Source of the DNA: Bacteroides sp.
Lineage (GTDB): Bacteria; Bacteroidota; Bacteroidia; Bacteroidales; Bacteroidaceae
Length of the DNA: 28,199 nt
NCBI GenBank assembly: GCA_019412865.1
Contig: DXOJ01000582.1
Span: 1-28,199 of the forward strand
Direction of reading: 5' to 3'
The notes beneath the pieces are model-generated. The model worked only from the letters and a program-made list of their open reading frames with translations, was not told the DNA's origin and made no database searches. Made by a program: the position numbers and the translations under genes. Shown here one piece after another: positions 1-6,098 of the stretch. Position 1 is the stretch's first letter; each line of letters starts with the position of its first letter.

Positions 1-76
1 GTTCAACCAAGTGAAAGGACAGCCTTTCGTTACGAGAGAATTGATAGATGCATTCACTAAATTATTGGAGGAATAA
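1..76 (+). CDS. korA: 2-oxoacid:ferredoxin oxidoreductase alpha subunit, C-terminal end (partial)
   Basis: Reading from base 2, an open frame of 24 codons ends with TAA at 74-76 and encodes a tail ending in TKLLEE. It stops 3 bases before the korB start, which is the usual tight alpha-beta arrangement of 2-oxoglutarate/2-oxoacid:ferredoxin oxidoreductases. The identity is inferred mainly from this position. Only the last residues are visible and no domain can be checked. Translational coupling with korB is likely, because korB's ribosome-binding sequence (GGAGGAAT) lies inside this last stretch. Confidence 0.7.
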   Translation, partial: FNQVKGQPFVTRELIDAFTKLLEE

Positions 77-79
77 AAG

Positions 80-1090
80 ATGAGCGATAAAGTATATACC
101 GTACAAGATTATAAATCAGGCCAACCTCGCTGGTGTCCGGGATGCGGTGACCACGCTTTCCTGAACTCACTGCACAAAGCTATGGCCGAACTGGGAGTAG
201 CTCCGCACAATATTGCCGTCATTTCCGGTATCGGTTGTTCTTCCCGCCTGCCTTACTACGTAAATACGTATGGGTTCCACACTATTCACGGACGTGCCGC
301 TGCTGTTGCAACAGGAGCAAAAGTAGCCAATCCAAATTTGACTATCTGGCAGATTTCCGGTGACGGTGACGGTTTGGCAATCGGTGGTAATCACTTCATC
401 CATGCCGTTCGCCGCAACATTGACTTGAACATGATTCTGTTGAACAACCGTATCTATGGTTTGACAAAGGGACAATATTCACCGACTTCAGAACGCGGAT
501 TCGTCAGCAAATCATCTCCTTACGGAACAGTGGAAGACCCGTTCCATCCGGCAGAGCTGGCTTTCGGTGCCCGCGGACGTTTCTTCGCACGTTGTATTGC
601 AGTAGATGGTGCCGCTTCCGTAGAAGTGTTGAAAGCAGCAGCCAACCATAAAGGTGCTTCTGTTGTAGAAGTTCTGCAAAACTGCGTGATCTTCAACGAC
701 GGAACTCACGCCAGTGTTGCTACCAAAGAAGGACGCGCTAAGAACGCTATCTACCTGGAACATGGCAAACCGATGTTATTTGGTGAAAATAAGGAATTCG
801 GATTGATGCAGGAAGGCTTCGGGCTGAAAGTAGTGAAACTTGGTGAGAACGGTGTCACAGAAAAAGATATCCTTATCCACGACGCACACTGCCAGGACAA
901 TACGCTTCAATTGAAACTGGCTTTGATGGAAGGTCCTGACTTCCCGATTGCACTCGGTGTAATCCGTGATGTAGATGCTCCAACTTACAATGATGCTGTC
1001 GCTGAACAAATCGAAGAAATCAAAGGCAAGAAAAAATATCATAATTTTCAGGAGCTGCTAATGACTAATGATACTTGGGAAGTGAAGTAA
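80..1090 (+). CDS. korB: 2-oxoacid:ferredoxin oxidoreductase beta subunit
   Basis: This 336-residue protein is the thiamine-diphosphate-binding subunit that decarboxylates 2-oxoglutarate (or a related 2-oxoacid) with CoA and passes electrons to ferredoxin in the cytoplasm. Visible landmarks are WCPGCGDH with C19 and C22, IGCSS with C53, and the ThDP/Mg signature GDGDG (94-98) followed by NNRIYGLT (122-129). Cysteines at these places fit the short-type beta subunits that bind a [4Fe-4S] cluster. The length is normal for the two-subunit Kor/Por type. The ATG follows a good purine-rich site just inside the end of the alpha gene. The choice of 2-oxoglutarate over other oxoacids is from family resemblance only. 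It is a housekeeping gene, in the opposite orientation to the glycan locus. Confidence 0.9.
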   Translation: MSDKVYTVQDYKSGQPRWCPGCGDHAFLNSLHKAMAELGVAPHNIAVISGIGCSSRLPYYVNTYGFHTIHGRAAAVATGAKVANPNLTIWQISGDGDGLAIGGNHFIHAVRRNIDLNMILLNNRIYGLTKGQYSPTSERGFVSKSSPYGTVEDPFHPAELAFGARGRFFARCIAVDGAASVEVLKAAANHKGASVVEVLQNCVIFNDGTHASVATKEGRAKNAIYLEHGKPMLFGENKEFGLMQEGFGLKVVKLGENGVTEKDILIHDAHCQDNTLQLKLALMEGPDFPIALGVIRDVDAPTYNDAVAEQIEEIKGKKKYHNFQELLMTNDTWEVK

Positions 1091-1114
1091 TTCACTGCTC
1101 ATCAATAATATAAG

Positions 1115-1155
1115 AGCTGGAGGAAGGATAAAACATCCCTTTCTCCAGCTTTCAT
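1115..1155 (+). terminator. Intrinsic terminator after korB
   Basis: Arms AGCTGGAG (1115-1122) and CTCCAGCT (1143-1150) pair perfectly. The stem continues inward through GAAGGAT against ATCCCTTT, with one G-U pair and a single bulged C, around an AAAAC loop. A short T-rich stretch follows the right arm. It lies 25 bases past the korB stop, so it most likely ends the kor operon. Confidence 0.75.
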
Positions 1156-1237
1156 TATAAATACACCTCAAGTTTGTTTAAAGGTCATCTTCAGTCATCC
1201 CACAGCATACTGGGCGTCACCCCACAAGCCGTGGTTT

Positions 1238-1342
1238 GTTTCATGCCATGAAACCATTTGTTTCTCACCGAGAAACGAAATGTTTCAAACAGGGAAACTA
1301 TTAGTTTCAAAGGTTGAAACAAAGTGTTTCCCTATAAGAAAG
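1238..1342. repeat. Tandem array of five 17-bp palindromes at 22-bp pitch (GTTTC-N7-GAAAC)
   Basis: Units start at 1238, 1260, 1282, 1304 and 1326, exactly 22 bases apart. Each is GTTTC, seven variable bases, then GAAAC (17 bp), separated by 5-bp variable A/T-rich spacers. The variable seven bases often extend the palindrome: units 1, 2 and 4 have 7-bp arms around 3-base centres (ATGCCAT, TCACCGA, AAAGGTT), so substitutions appear compensated between arms. Unit 3 keeps only 5-bp arms and unit 5 ends in GAAAG. The array lies between the korB terminator and a decayed gene. The pattern suggests selection on paired arms (RNA or DNA hairpins, or dyad protein sites) rather than simple slippage. Its function is unknown. 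Confidence 0.85.
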
Positions 1343-1356
1343 CATACTTTTGTTAA

Positions 1357-1632
1357 AATCTAGTGTATAACCACCTTCTATACAAAGGTTACGACATTAA
1401 GGTTGGCTATTACGGAGATAAGGAAATTGATTTTATCGGAGAGAAGAATGGAGAAAAACTATATATACAGGTCGCTTTAAAAATAGATGGCGACACAGCA
1501 GAAAGAGAATTTGGAAACTTACTAAAGATACAGGACAACTATCCCAAAATAGTGTTAACAGAAGATACATTCAGCGGAAACAGCTACGAGGGTATACGCC
1601 ATTGTCCTATACGCCAGTTCTTAATGGAGTAA
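1357..1632 (+). pseudogene. 5'-truncated remnant of a DUF4143-type AAA ATPase
   Basis: The frame opens only after a TAA at 1354-1356 and encodes about 91 residues beginning NLVYNHLLYKGYDIKVG. These resemble the end of Bacteroidetes AAA_14/DUF4143 ATPases. The tail pattern KEIDFIGEKNGEKLYIQVA, then REFGNLLKIQDNYPKIVLT, is the PD-(D/E)XK-like C-terminal part. The ATPase core (Walker A and B) and the start are missing. An alternative GTG at 1363 exists but falls inside a conserved motif, so I read this as a decayed gene and not a small complete protein. It probably marks an old insertion or deletion boundary between the kor operon and the glycan locus. Confidence 0.75.
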
Positions 1633-1653
1633 ACCATACAATATACGAAAAAT

Positions 1654-1713
1654 AAATGCAGTACACCATCGGGTTGCCACGAGCAATCAAATCGCCTTTG
1701 GTGTGCTGCATTT
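1654..1713 (-). terminator. Strong terminator at the 3' end of the glycan locus
   Basis: Fifteen-base arms at 1654-1668 and 1699-1713 pair with only one G-U wobble, around a 30-base loop. Read on the minus strand, the stem is followed by ATTTTTCG, a U-rich tail, so it fits an intrinsic terminator for the long leftward operon ending at 1779. It may also stop rightward transcription from the ATPase remnant, although the + strand tail (ACATTTG) is less U-rich. Confidence 0.75.
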
Positions 1714-1731
1714 ACATTTGAATCAAGTCAT

Positions 1732-1776
1732 CTATAATACCGTGGATTCTGCTGCAAGACGGGCGGCAATGTCCAT
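1732..1776 (-). pseudogene. Short GH3 gene remnant (14 codons plus stop)
   Basis: Two bases after the stop of the DUF4886 gene, the minus strand reads MDIAARLAAESTVL and then TAG. The intact GH3 gene at 13700-15907 contains MDIAAQLAAESMVL (DNA 14714-14755). That is 12 of 14 residues and 33 of 42 bases identical, with most differences at third codon positions. Similarity stops at both ends, so this looks like a scrap of a GH3 paralogue left by deletion or recombination. It is short, and an independent resemblance cannot be fully excluded. Confidence 0.5.
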
Positions 1777-1778
1777 TG

Positions 1779-2642
1779 TTAGTTAGTAATAGACAGCTCG
1801 GTTACCTTATACGGATGTTTTACTGCTGCATGAGCAGCTTTCTGGGCAACAGCTTTCCTCGCCTCATCCAACCCTTCCGGGGCATAAGGATTCCCGACTA
1901 CACTGTGTTTGAAGATGCGTTCGAACCAGGTACAGGCAGCGGTATAACGTCCAATCTTCACATCCAGATGATAGCCGTCCCTGTTCAGATGGTCGCCGAT
2001 AAAAGAAGTACGGGCATTCTGTATGGCAGTGCCCGAAGGGATGACAATCTTTATCTTATTCACCTTAGCCGCCTTCTTCACTGCATCGGCAATAGCCTGA
2101 TACATGGTCAGTTGATTGCAGTTGTAGTTTTTAAATCCACTATGCTTGGAAGTAGACGCGTACGCCCAGGTTTGGTGCAACATCAACTTTGTTTTCTTTG
2201 GAAGGCGTGCTTTTACATATTCTATAAGTTCCGGCAGAGAGGCTTCATACGTCTCATACATTCCCGAAAAAGGACTTGCCTGTTGCAGGCTGACGTAATC
2301 CCAGGCTTCATCTGCCAGCACCGCTTCCAAAGACATCTTGCCTTTTTCCCGTTTCTTTCCATCCGTACCGATTTTCCGGTAGGCATAGGCAGGAGCATTG
2401 TCACGGGCATTTTTCACATGACGTTCCAGGGAACAGCCGCCAATAAACATATTGCCGATTATGGTTGAAATGCCTTCGGCTTCGGCAAGTTCATGCAGAT
2501 ATTGCTCCACGGCATCTTGGGAGAAGCTGTTGCCGATGGCAAGTATCCTGACCGTTTTTTGCTGCGCATACACTCCTCCGGCAAGAAGGAGCAGTATGCA
2601 CATACAAATCACTACAATCTTATATTGCTTCATCACATTCAA
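1779..2642 (-). CDS. DUF4886 SGNH-like hydrolase, stand-alone, secreted
   Basis: This 287-residue protein has a signal peptide (hydrophobic residues about 8-22, then VYAQ). It belongs to DUF4886, an SGNH/GDSL-like hydrolase family. Visible blocks are AIGNSFS with the candidate nucleophile S39, the Gly-bearing IGGCSLERH (about 67-75), SLQQASPFSG (about 118-127), and block V RDGYHLD with D222 and H225. A Ser-Asp-His esterase on glycan acyl groups in the periplasm is a reasonable inference, but the substrate is not known. It closely resembles, roughly 70% by eye, the N-terminal half of the DUF4886-CE15 fusion at 16001-18067, and ends where that half ends (TEL...). It is the last gene of the locus, 12 bases after the GH2 gene. 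An in-frame ATG at 2633 is an equally good start. Confidence 0.8.
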   Translation of the reverse strand: MNVMKQYKIVVICMCILLLLAGGVYAQQKTVRILAIGNSFSQDAVEQYLHELAEAEGISTIIGNMFIGGCSLERHVKNARDNAPAYAYRKIGTDGKKREKGKMSLEAVLADEAWDYVSLQQASPFSGMYETYEASLPELIEYVKARLPKKTKLMLHQTWAYASTSKHSGFKNYNCNQLTMYQAIADAVKKAAKVNKIKIVIPSGTAIQNARTSFIGDHLNRDGYHLDVKIGRYTAACTWFERIFKHSVVGNPYAPEGLDEARKAVAQKAAHAAVKHPYKVTELSITN

Positions 2643-2654
2643 ATATAACTAAAC

Positions 2655-4451
2655 TTATCGGTTATTTCTCTTTTTCATGTAATAATCTCTCATCAGATAC
2701 CACGCTTTCTTACGCATACCTTGGTCGGATATGAGCCCTTTACGGTTCCAGCCATCCTGATTGGTGGGGTGGAAACGGAATGGGGAACGGAAGTCGAACA
2801 GAATCCAGGGAGATACGCCACGCAGGTTCGGGATATTGTCGAACATACGGATATTATCCCTATACAGACGTGCCTGGTATTCCTCACTCCAAGAACTGAC
2901 TACATTCTCATCACCGGACTGACCGTACAATGCTTCGCCGCCAAATTCCGAGATAATCAACGGTTTGTCCGTCACTACTTCCCATATAGCGTCTTTCGGT
3001 TCCACAGGCCACGGATGATACCAGCCCATATATTTATTGATAGCTACGACGTCCAGTTGGGAAGTAAAAGAATCTTCCATTACAAAACGCTGTTTTTCGC
3101 TATTGAAGTGCACAAGGTCGAAAGCGGCAACATACAGGCGGGTAGTGTCCAGTTGCTTTCCCGTTTCGAGCAGGGAAGTAAGGAATTCATTCCGTTCTTT
3201 GGAAGGCTGTGTTTCATTGGCGATACCCCAATAACCTACCGCGCAGCGGTTCTGATCACGCTTAATCATTTCAGAAAGCATCCTCTGCGCTTTCTTACGG
3301 GTATCATTGTCTGTAAAGTCAATGCCTTGCCAAATGGGAATCTCCTGCCAGAGAAGGAAGCCCATCTTTTCCGCCAGGCGTACCGTGTACTCATTCTGCG
3401 GATAATGAGCCAGGCGAATCATGTTCACGCCAAGCGCTTTCGCTTCATTCAGCAACATGGCCGCATCGGCTTCCGAGAAAGCACGTCCCATACGTTGCGG
3501 GATTTCTTCGTGAAAAGAGATACAGCACATAAATGTCGGCTTCCCGTTCAGGTAAATATCAGTTCCTTTCACGGTGATATTGCGGAAGCCGATTTGCTCT
3601 TCCACACGGTCGGCACTTGAAGATACAGTCACGCCATAGAGTTTCGGTTCTTCCGGCGACCAGCGTTGCAGCCTCTTCGCATTCAATACGGTTTCCGCCC
3701 TTCCTTCTGCGTCGGTGGTGAGCTCCGCGTTGATTTTGAGTCCGGGGATGGCAACTGTTACTTTCTCACCAGCCTTTTTATCTGAAAGATGCACGCGCGC
3801 GATGATGCGGTCTGGAGTGTTTTTATCCAATTGGATGAAATAATCTTTTATAAATGTCCGGGGAGTTTTCACCAGCAATACATCTCTTGTGATGCCGCCA
3901 TAGTTCCACCAGTCGAATGCCATAGCGGGAATGGCGTCTTTGGTACGGCGGTTGTTCACTTCTACCGCCAGGAAGTTGTCACCGTCTTTCAACAGGTCTG
4001 TCACTTCCACTTGGAAAGGAGTAAAACCGCCTTCGTGCTCTGCTATCTCTTTTCCGTTCAGGTAGACTTTGCTACGATAGCTGACAGCACCGAAATAAAG
4101 GAACTGGCGTTTGTCTGCCAAGCGTTTGGCATCAAAGTGACGGGCATACCATACAGTGCCTTCGTAATACTTCAATTCGGGTGATTGAGAGTTCCAGTCT
4201 CCCGGAACATTAAGACGCAACCCGCCTTCAAACGCATATTCGTAGAAATCAATATTTCCTTCCGGTTGCCGGTTCTCATAGATTTTCATCCGTTGCCCCT
4301 GGTCGTACAGGTCGATGATAGCATTCCATTTACCATTCAGCGAATGGATGTTGCGACCATATACATTCGTTATCAGCTCCTGTGCCGCAACGCTTCCAGC
4401 AAAAACGATTAGCAACAATAGACATAGACTTAATTTCTCACCTGTTTTCAT
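2655..4451 (-). CDS. GH2 beta-glucuronidase-type exo-hydrolase
   Basis: This 598-residue GH2 enzyme has a signal peptide ending VAAQ (about residue 24), a sugar-binding jelly-roll domain (about 35-195), an Ig-like domain (about 200-290) and a TIM barrel (about 295-595). The acid/base pair N412-E413 lies in GIANETQ and the nucleophile E502 in IISEFGGE. N569-R570-K571 forms the N-x-K motif that contacts the carboxylate of uronic acids in bacterial beta-glucuronidases, so release of terminal glucuronic (or galacturonic) acid in the periplasm is likely. The neighbours fit: CE7 esterase upstream and DUF4886 downstream. No C-terminal extra domains are present. Beta-galactosidase activity is the main alternative, but the N-x-K motif argues against it. 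Confidence 0.85.
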   Translation of the reverse strand: MKTGEKLSLCLLLLIVFAGSVAAQELITNVYGRNIHSLNGKWNAIIDLYDQGQRMKIYENRQPEGNIDFYEYAFEGGLRLNVPGDWNSQSPELKYYEGTVWYARHFDAKRLADKRQFLYFGAVSYRSKVYLNGKEIAEHEGGFTPFQVEVTDLLKDGDNFLAVEVNNRRTKDAIPAMAFDWWNYGGITRDVLLVKTPRTFIKDYFIQLDKNTPDRIIARVHLSDKKAGEKVTVAIPGLKINAELTTDAEGRAETVLNAKRLQRWSPEEPKLYGVTVSSSADRVEEQIGFRNITVKGTDIYLNGKPTFMCCISFHEEIPQRMGRAFSEADAAMLLNEAKALGVNMIRLAHYPQNEYTVRLAEKMGFLLWQEIPIWQGIDFTDNDTRKKAQRMLSEMIKRDQNRCAVGYWGIANETQPSKERNEFLTSLLETGKQLDTTRLYVAAFDLVHFNSEKQRFVMEDSFTSQLDVVAINKYMGWYHPWPVEPKDAIWEVVTDKPLIISEFGGEALYGQSGDENVVSSWSEEYQARLYRDNIRMFDNIPNLRGVSPWILFDFRSPFRFHPTNQDGWNRKGLISDQGMRKKAWYLMRDYYMKKRNNR

Positions 4452-4491
4452 TTAAGTATGTTGTTATAATTAGTGTATATAATAAGTTCAG

Positions 4492-4566
4492 GCACGGATT
4501 ATACGGATTTCATGGTTTTTAGAATAGAATAGGTAAAACAACAGTGTTAATCCGTGTAATCCGTGC
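4492..4566. repeat. Inverted repeat of ATCCGTG type between CE7 and GH2 genes
   Basis: The left arm 4492-4509 and right arm 4549-4566 (AATCCGTGTAATCCGTGC) are 18 bases each and match at 17 of 18 as an inverted repeat, separated by 39 bases. Each arm is itself two copies of an ATCCGTG-like word. The right arm ends on the last base of the CE7 stop codon. Similar dispersed ATCCGTGTAATCCGTG elements are, from memory, common in Bacteroides intergenic regions, so this is probably a REP-like element. It could form a large hairpin in the mRNA. No U-run follows on the minus strand, so it is not a classic terminator. Confidence 0.75.
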
Positions 4567-5864
4567 TATTTCGATTTATTTTTCAGGAAATTCATTACCC
4601 AGTTCCAGGCTGCGCTCCACTGTTCGGCATAGGCATAATGAGCGGTCGTCTCAGCTACAAACAGCTCTTTCGGAGCATTAATCACGTTGTAAGCGGAGTA
4701 AGTGGTGGTAGGCGGACAGACCATATCATTATAACCAAAAGTATAGAATCCCGGAACTTTGACCTGTCGGGCAAAGTTCACCACATCAAAATACTGAACG
4801 GTTTTAATCTTTTCCGGTGTCCGGTTCTTCTCATCCTTCAACATATGCGGCCAACCGCCTGCACGACCGTGGGTATAACCCGCCATATCACACAAGGCTG
4901 GATAGAAAGAAACCAATCCCTTGACACGATCATCGAGTCCGGCAATCACAATGGAAAGCGCACCGCCCTGGCTTCCTCCAAAGGTCGCCAAATTACCATT
5001 GAATTCGGGAAGTGTGTAAATGAAATCAATGGCTCTCACACAGCCTGTATAAACCCGTTTGTAATAGTACTTGTCCCGATTGTCCATATTGAACGAGTGG
5101 TAATTCTTCAAAGCACCGTTATAAAGCCGGTGATACACATCTCCCGTCAGGTTGACCGGAATGCCGTGGATACCGATTTCCAGAATGATAAAACCTTTTC
5201 CGGCACGTTCGGCTTCTCCGTTATAGGCACGGATACCTGCACCCGGCACTTTCAGAATCGCCGGATATTTCCCGGAAGCCTTCGGAACACAAAGGATGCC
5301 GTACATACGGGACGCATAGTCATTGTTCGCGAAGGAGACATGATATACGTTCACCTTATCTGTACACCTTTCCGGCAGTAAAGTCATTATCGGTTCCAGT
5401 GCCCACTTTTCTGCGGCTTCTTTGGTGCTTTTCCAAAATTCCAGAAAGTCGGCAGGCAACGGAGTGGTCGGTTGCAATTTCTCAGGAGAGAAGCCGACGG
5501 TAGCCACGCCTTCATACTCACGCCCTTGGCAAGTGACAAAAGCACGGCAACGCAGGAACCCTTCTTTTTTCATAGTCCCTGCGTTAATTTCAAGCTTTTC
5601 ATTCTTCAAAGGCTGTTTGCCTGTCTGATGAGGTTTCATCATGTCTTCCGAAATCTCATAGCGCACTTCCAGATTATCCTGCGGGATATTGCATTTCAAT
5701 ACCGCCACTTTGAATTTCACTTTTTCTCCCGGTTTATACAGCCAATTGGTGTGGTCGGGAGTGACCTGCACTTGAACCAGTCTTTCCTGTGGCTGCCCCC
5801 ATGCAACTATCTGCATGGAGACAAATGCTATCAGGAGAAGAAGAAAACGTACACTTTTTATCAT
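4566..5864 (-). CDS. CE7 acetyl xylan esterase-type (AXE1) alpha/beta hydrolase
   Basis: This 432-residue protein has a signal peptide (cleavage near AWGQ, residue 24), an N-terminal beta-rich domain (about 27-127) and an AXE1/CE7 alpha/beta-hydrolase domain (about 135-430). The catalytic triad is readable: S298 in GGSQGG, D380 in GYNDMVCPP and H409 in TAHYAY. CE7 enzymes remove O-acetyl groups from xylan-derived oligosaccharides and other small acetylated sugars, so this one likely deacetylates imported fragments in the periplasm. It is the first gene of the left-hand block (CE7, GH2, DUF4886). The 233-bp upstream region carries the TATTAATA array. The acetylated sugar it prefers cannot be told from sequence. 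Confidence 0.85.
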   Translation of the reverse strand: MIKSVRFLLLLIAFVSMQIVAWGQPQERLVQVQVTPDHTNWLYKPGEKVKFKVAVLKCNIPQDNLEVRYEISEDMMKPHQTGKQPLKNEKLEINAGTMKKEGFLRCRAFVTCQGREYEGVATVGFSPEKLQPTTPLPADFLEFWKSTKEAAEKWALEPIMTLLPERCTDKVNVYHVSFANNDYASRMYGILCVPKASGKYPAILKVPGAGIRAYNGEAERAGKGFIILEIGIHGIPVNLTGDVYHRLYNGALKNYHSFNMDNRDKYYYKRVYTGCVRAIDFIYTLPEFNGNLATFGGSQGGALSIVIAGLDDRVKGLVSFYPALCDMAGYTHGRAGGWPHMLKDEKNRTPEKIKTVQYFDVVNFARQVKVPGFYTFGYNDMVCPPTTTYSAYNVINAPKELFVAETTAHYAYAEQWSAAWNWVMNFLKNKSK

Positions 5865-5896
5865 AGTTCCCTATTTTATTTCATTTGTCATTGCTA

Positions 5897-6028
5897 TATT
5901 AATATTCCATTTATCAGCTATTAATACCCATTGTCTCAACTATTAATACCTATCCGCCCAACTATTAATACCTGACAACTCAACTATTAACATCCAACAG
6001 CAGAGATATTAATGCTCCTCTCCACACA
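5897..6028. repeat. Six-unit tandem array, 22-bp pitch, TATTAATA core
   Basis: The self-complementary core TATTAATA (or one-base variants) starts at 5897, 5919, 5941, 5963, 5985 and 6007, exactly 22 bases apart. The three central units (5919, 5941, 5963) share TATTAATACC and end in CAAC. The outer units are more diverged (TATTAACA at 5985, TATTAATG at 6007). The remaining bases of each unit are variable. The array fills most of the gap between the GH36-like gene and the CE7 gene, 33-164 bases upstream of the CE7 start. Equal spacing of about two helical turns puts the cores on one face of the DNA, as expected for cooperative regulator binding. An operator role is inference. I see no TAnnTTTG promoter box in the gap. 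Confidence 0.85.
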
Positions 6029-6098
6029 TCATAACACTCTGCGAATCAGAAGTTAACACATCATTCGTGATTAGCGTAAAATACAGATAGCCGCCTTT

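Noticed and set aside
1238..1342. Possible CRISPR array
   Set aside because: Units are 17-bp palindromes with 5-bp spacers. There are no 25-40-bp repeats or spacer-length unique sequence, and no cas genes in the window.
1363..1632. Complete small gene starting with GTG
   Set aside because: The GTG falls inside a motif conserved in the middle of DUF4143 ATPases and no ATPase core is present, so it is a remnant.
2721..3620. Long + strand open frames such as 2721-3620, 4563-5381 and 1776-2468
   Set aside because: They lie antisense to genes with clear catalytic motifs, have no recognisable domains, and reflect codon bias of the opposite strand.
5897..6028. Possible iteron-type replication origin
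   Set aside because: The array is in a chromosomal PUL between two enzyme genes, with no replication protein gene nearby. An operator role fits better.
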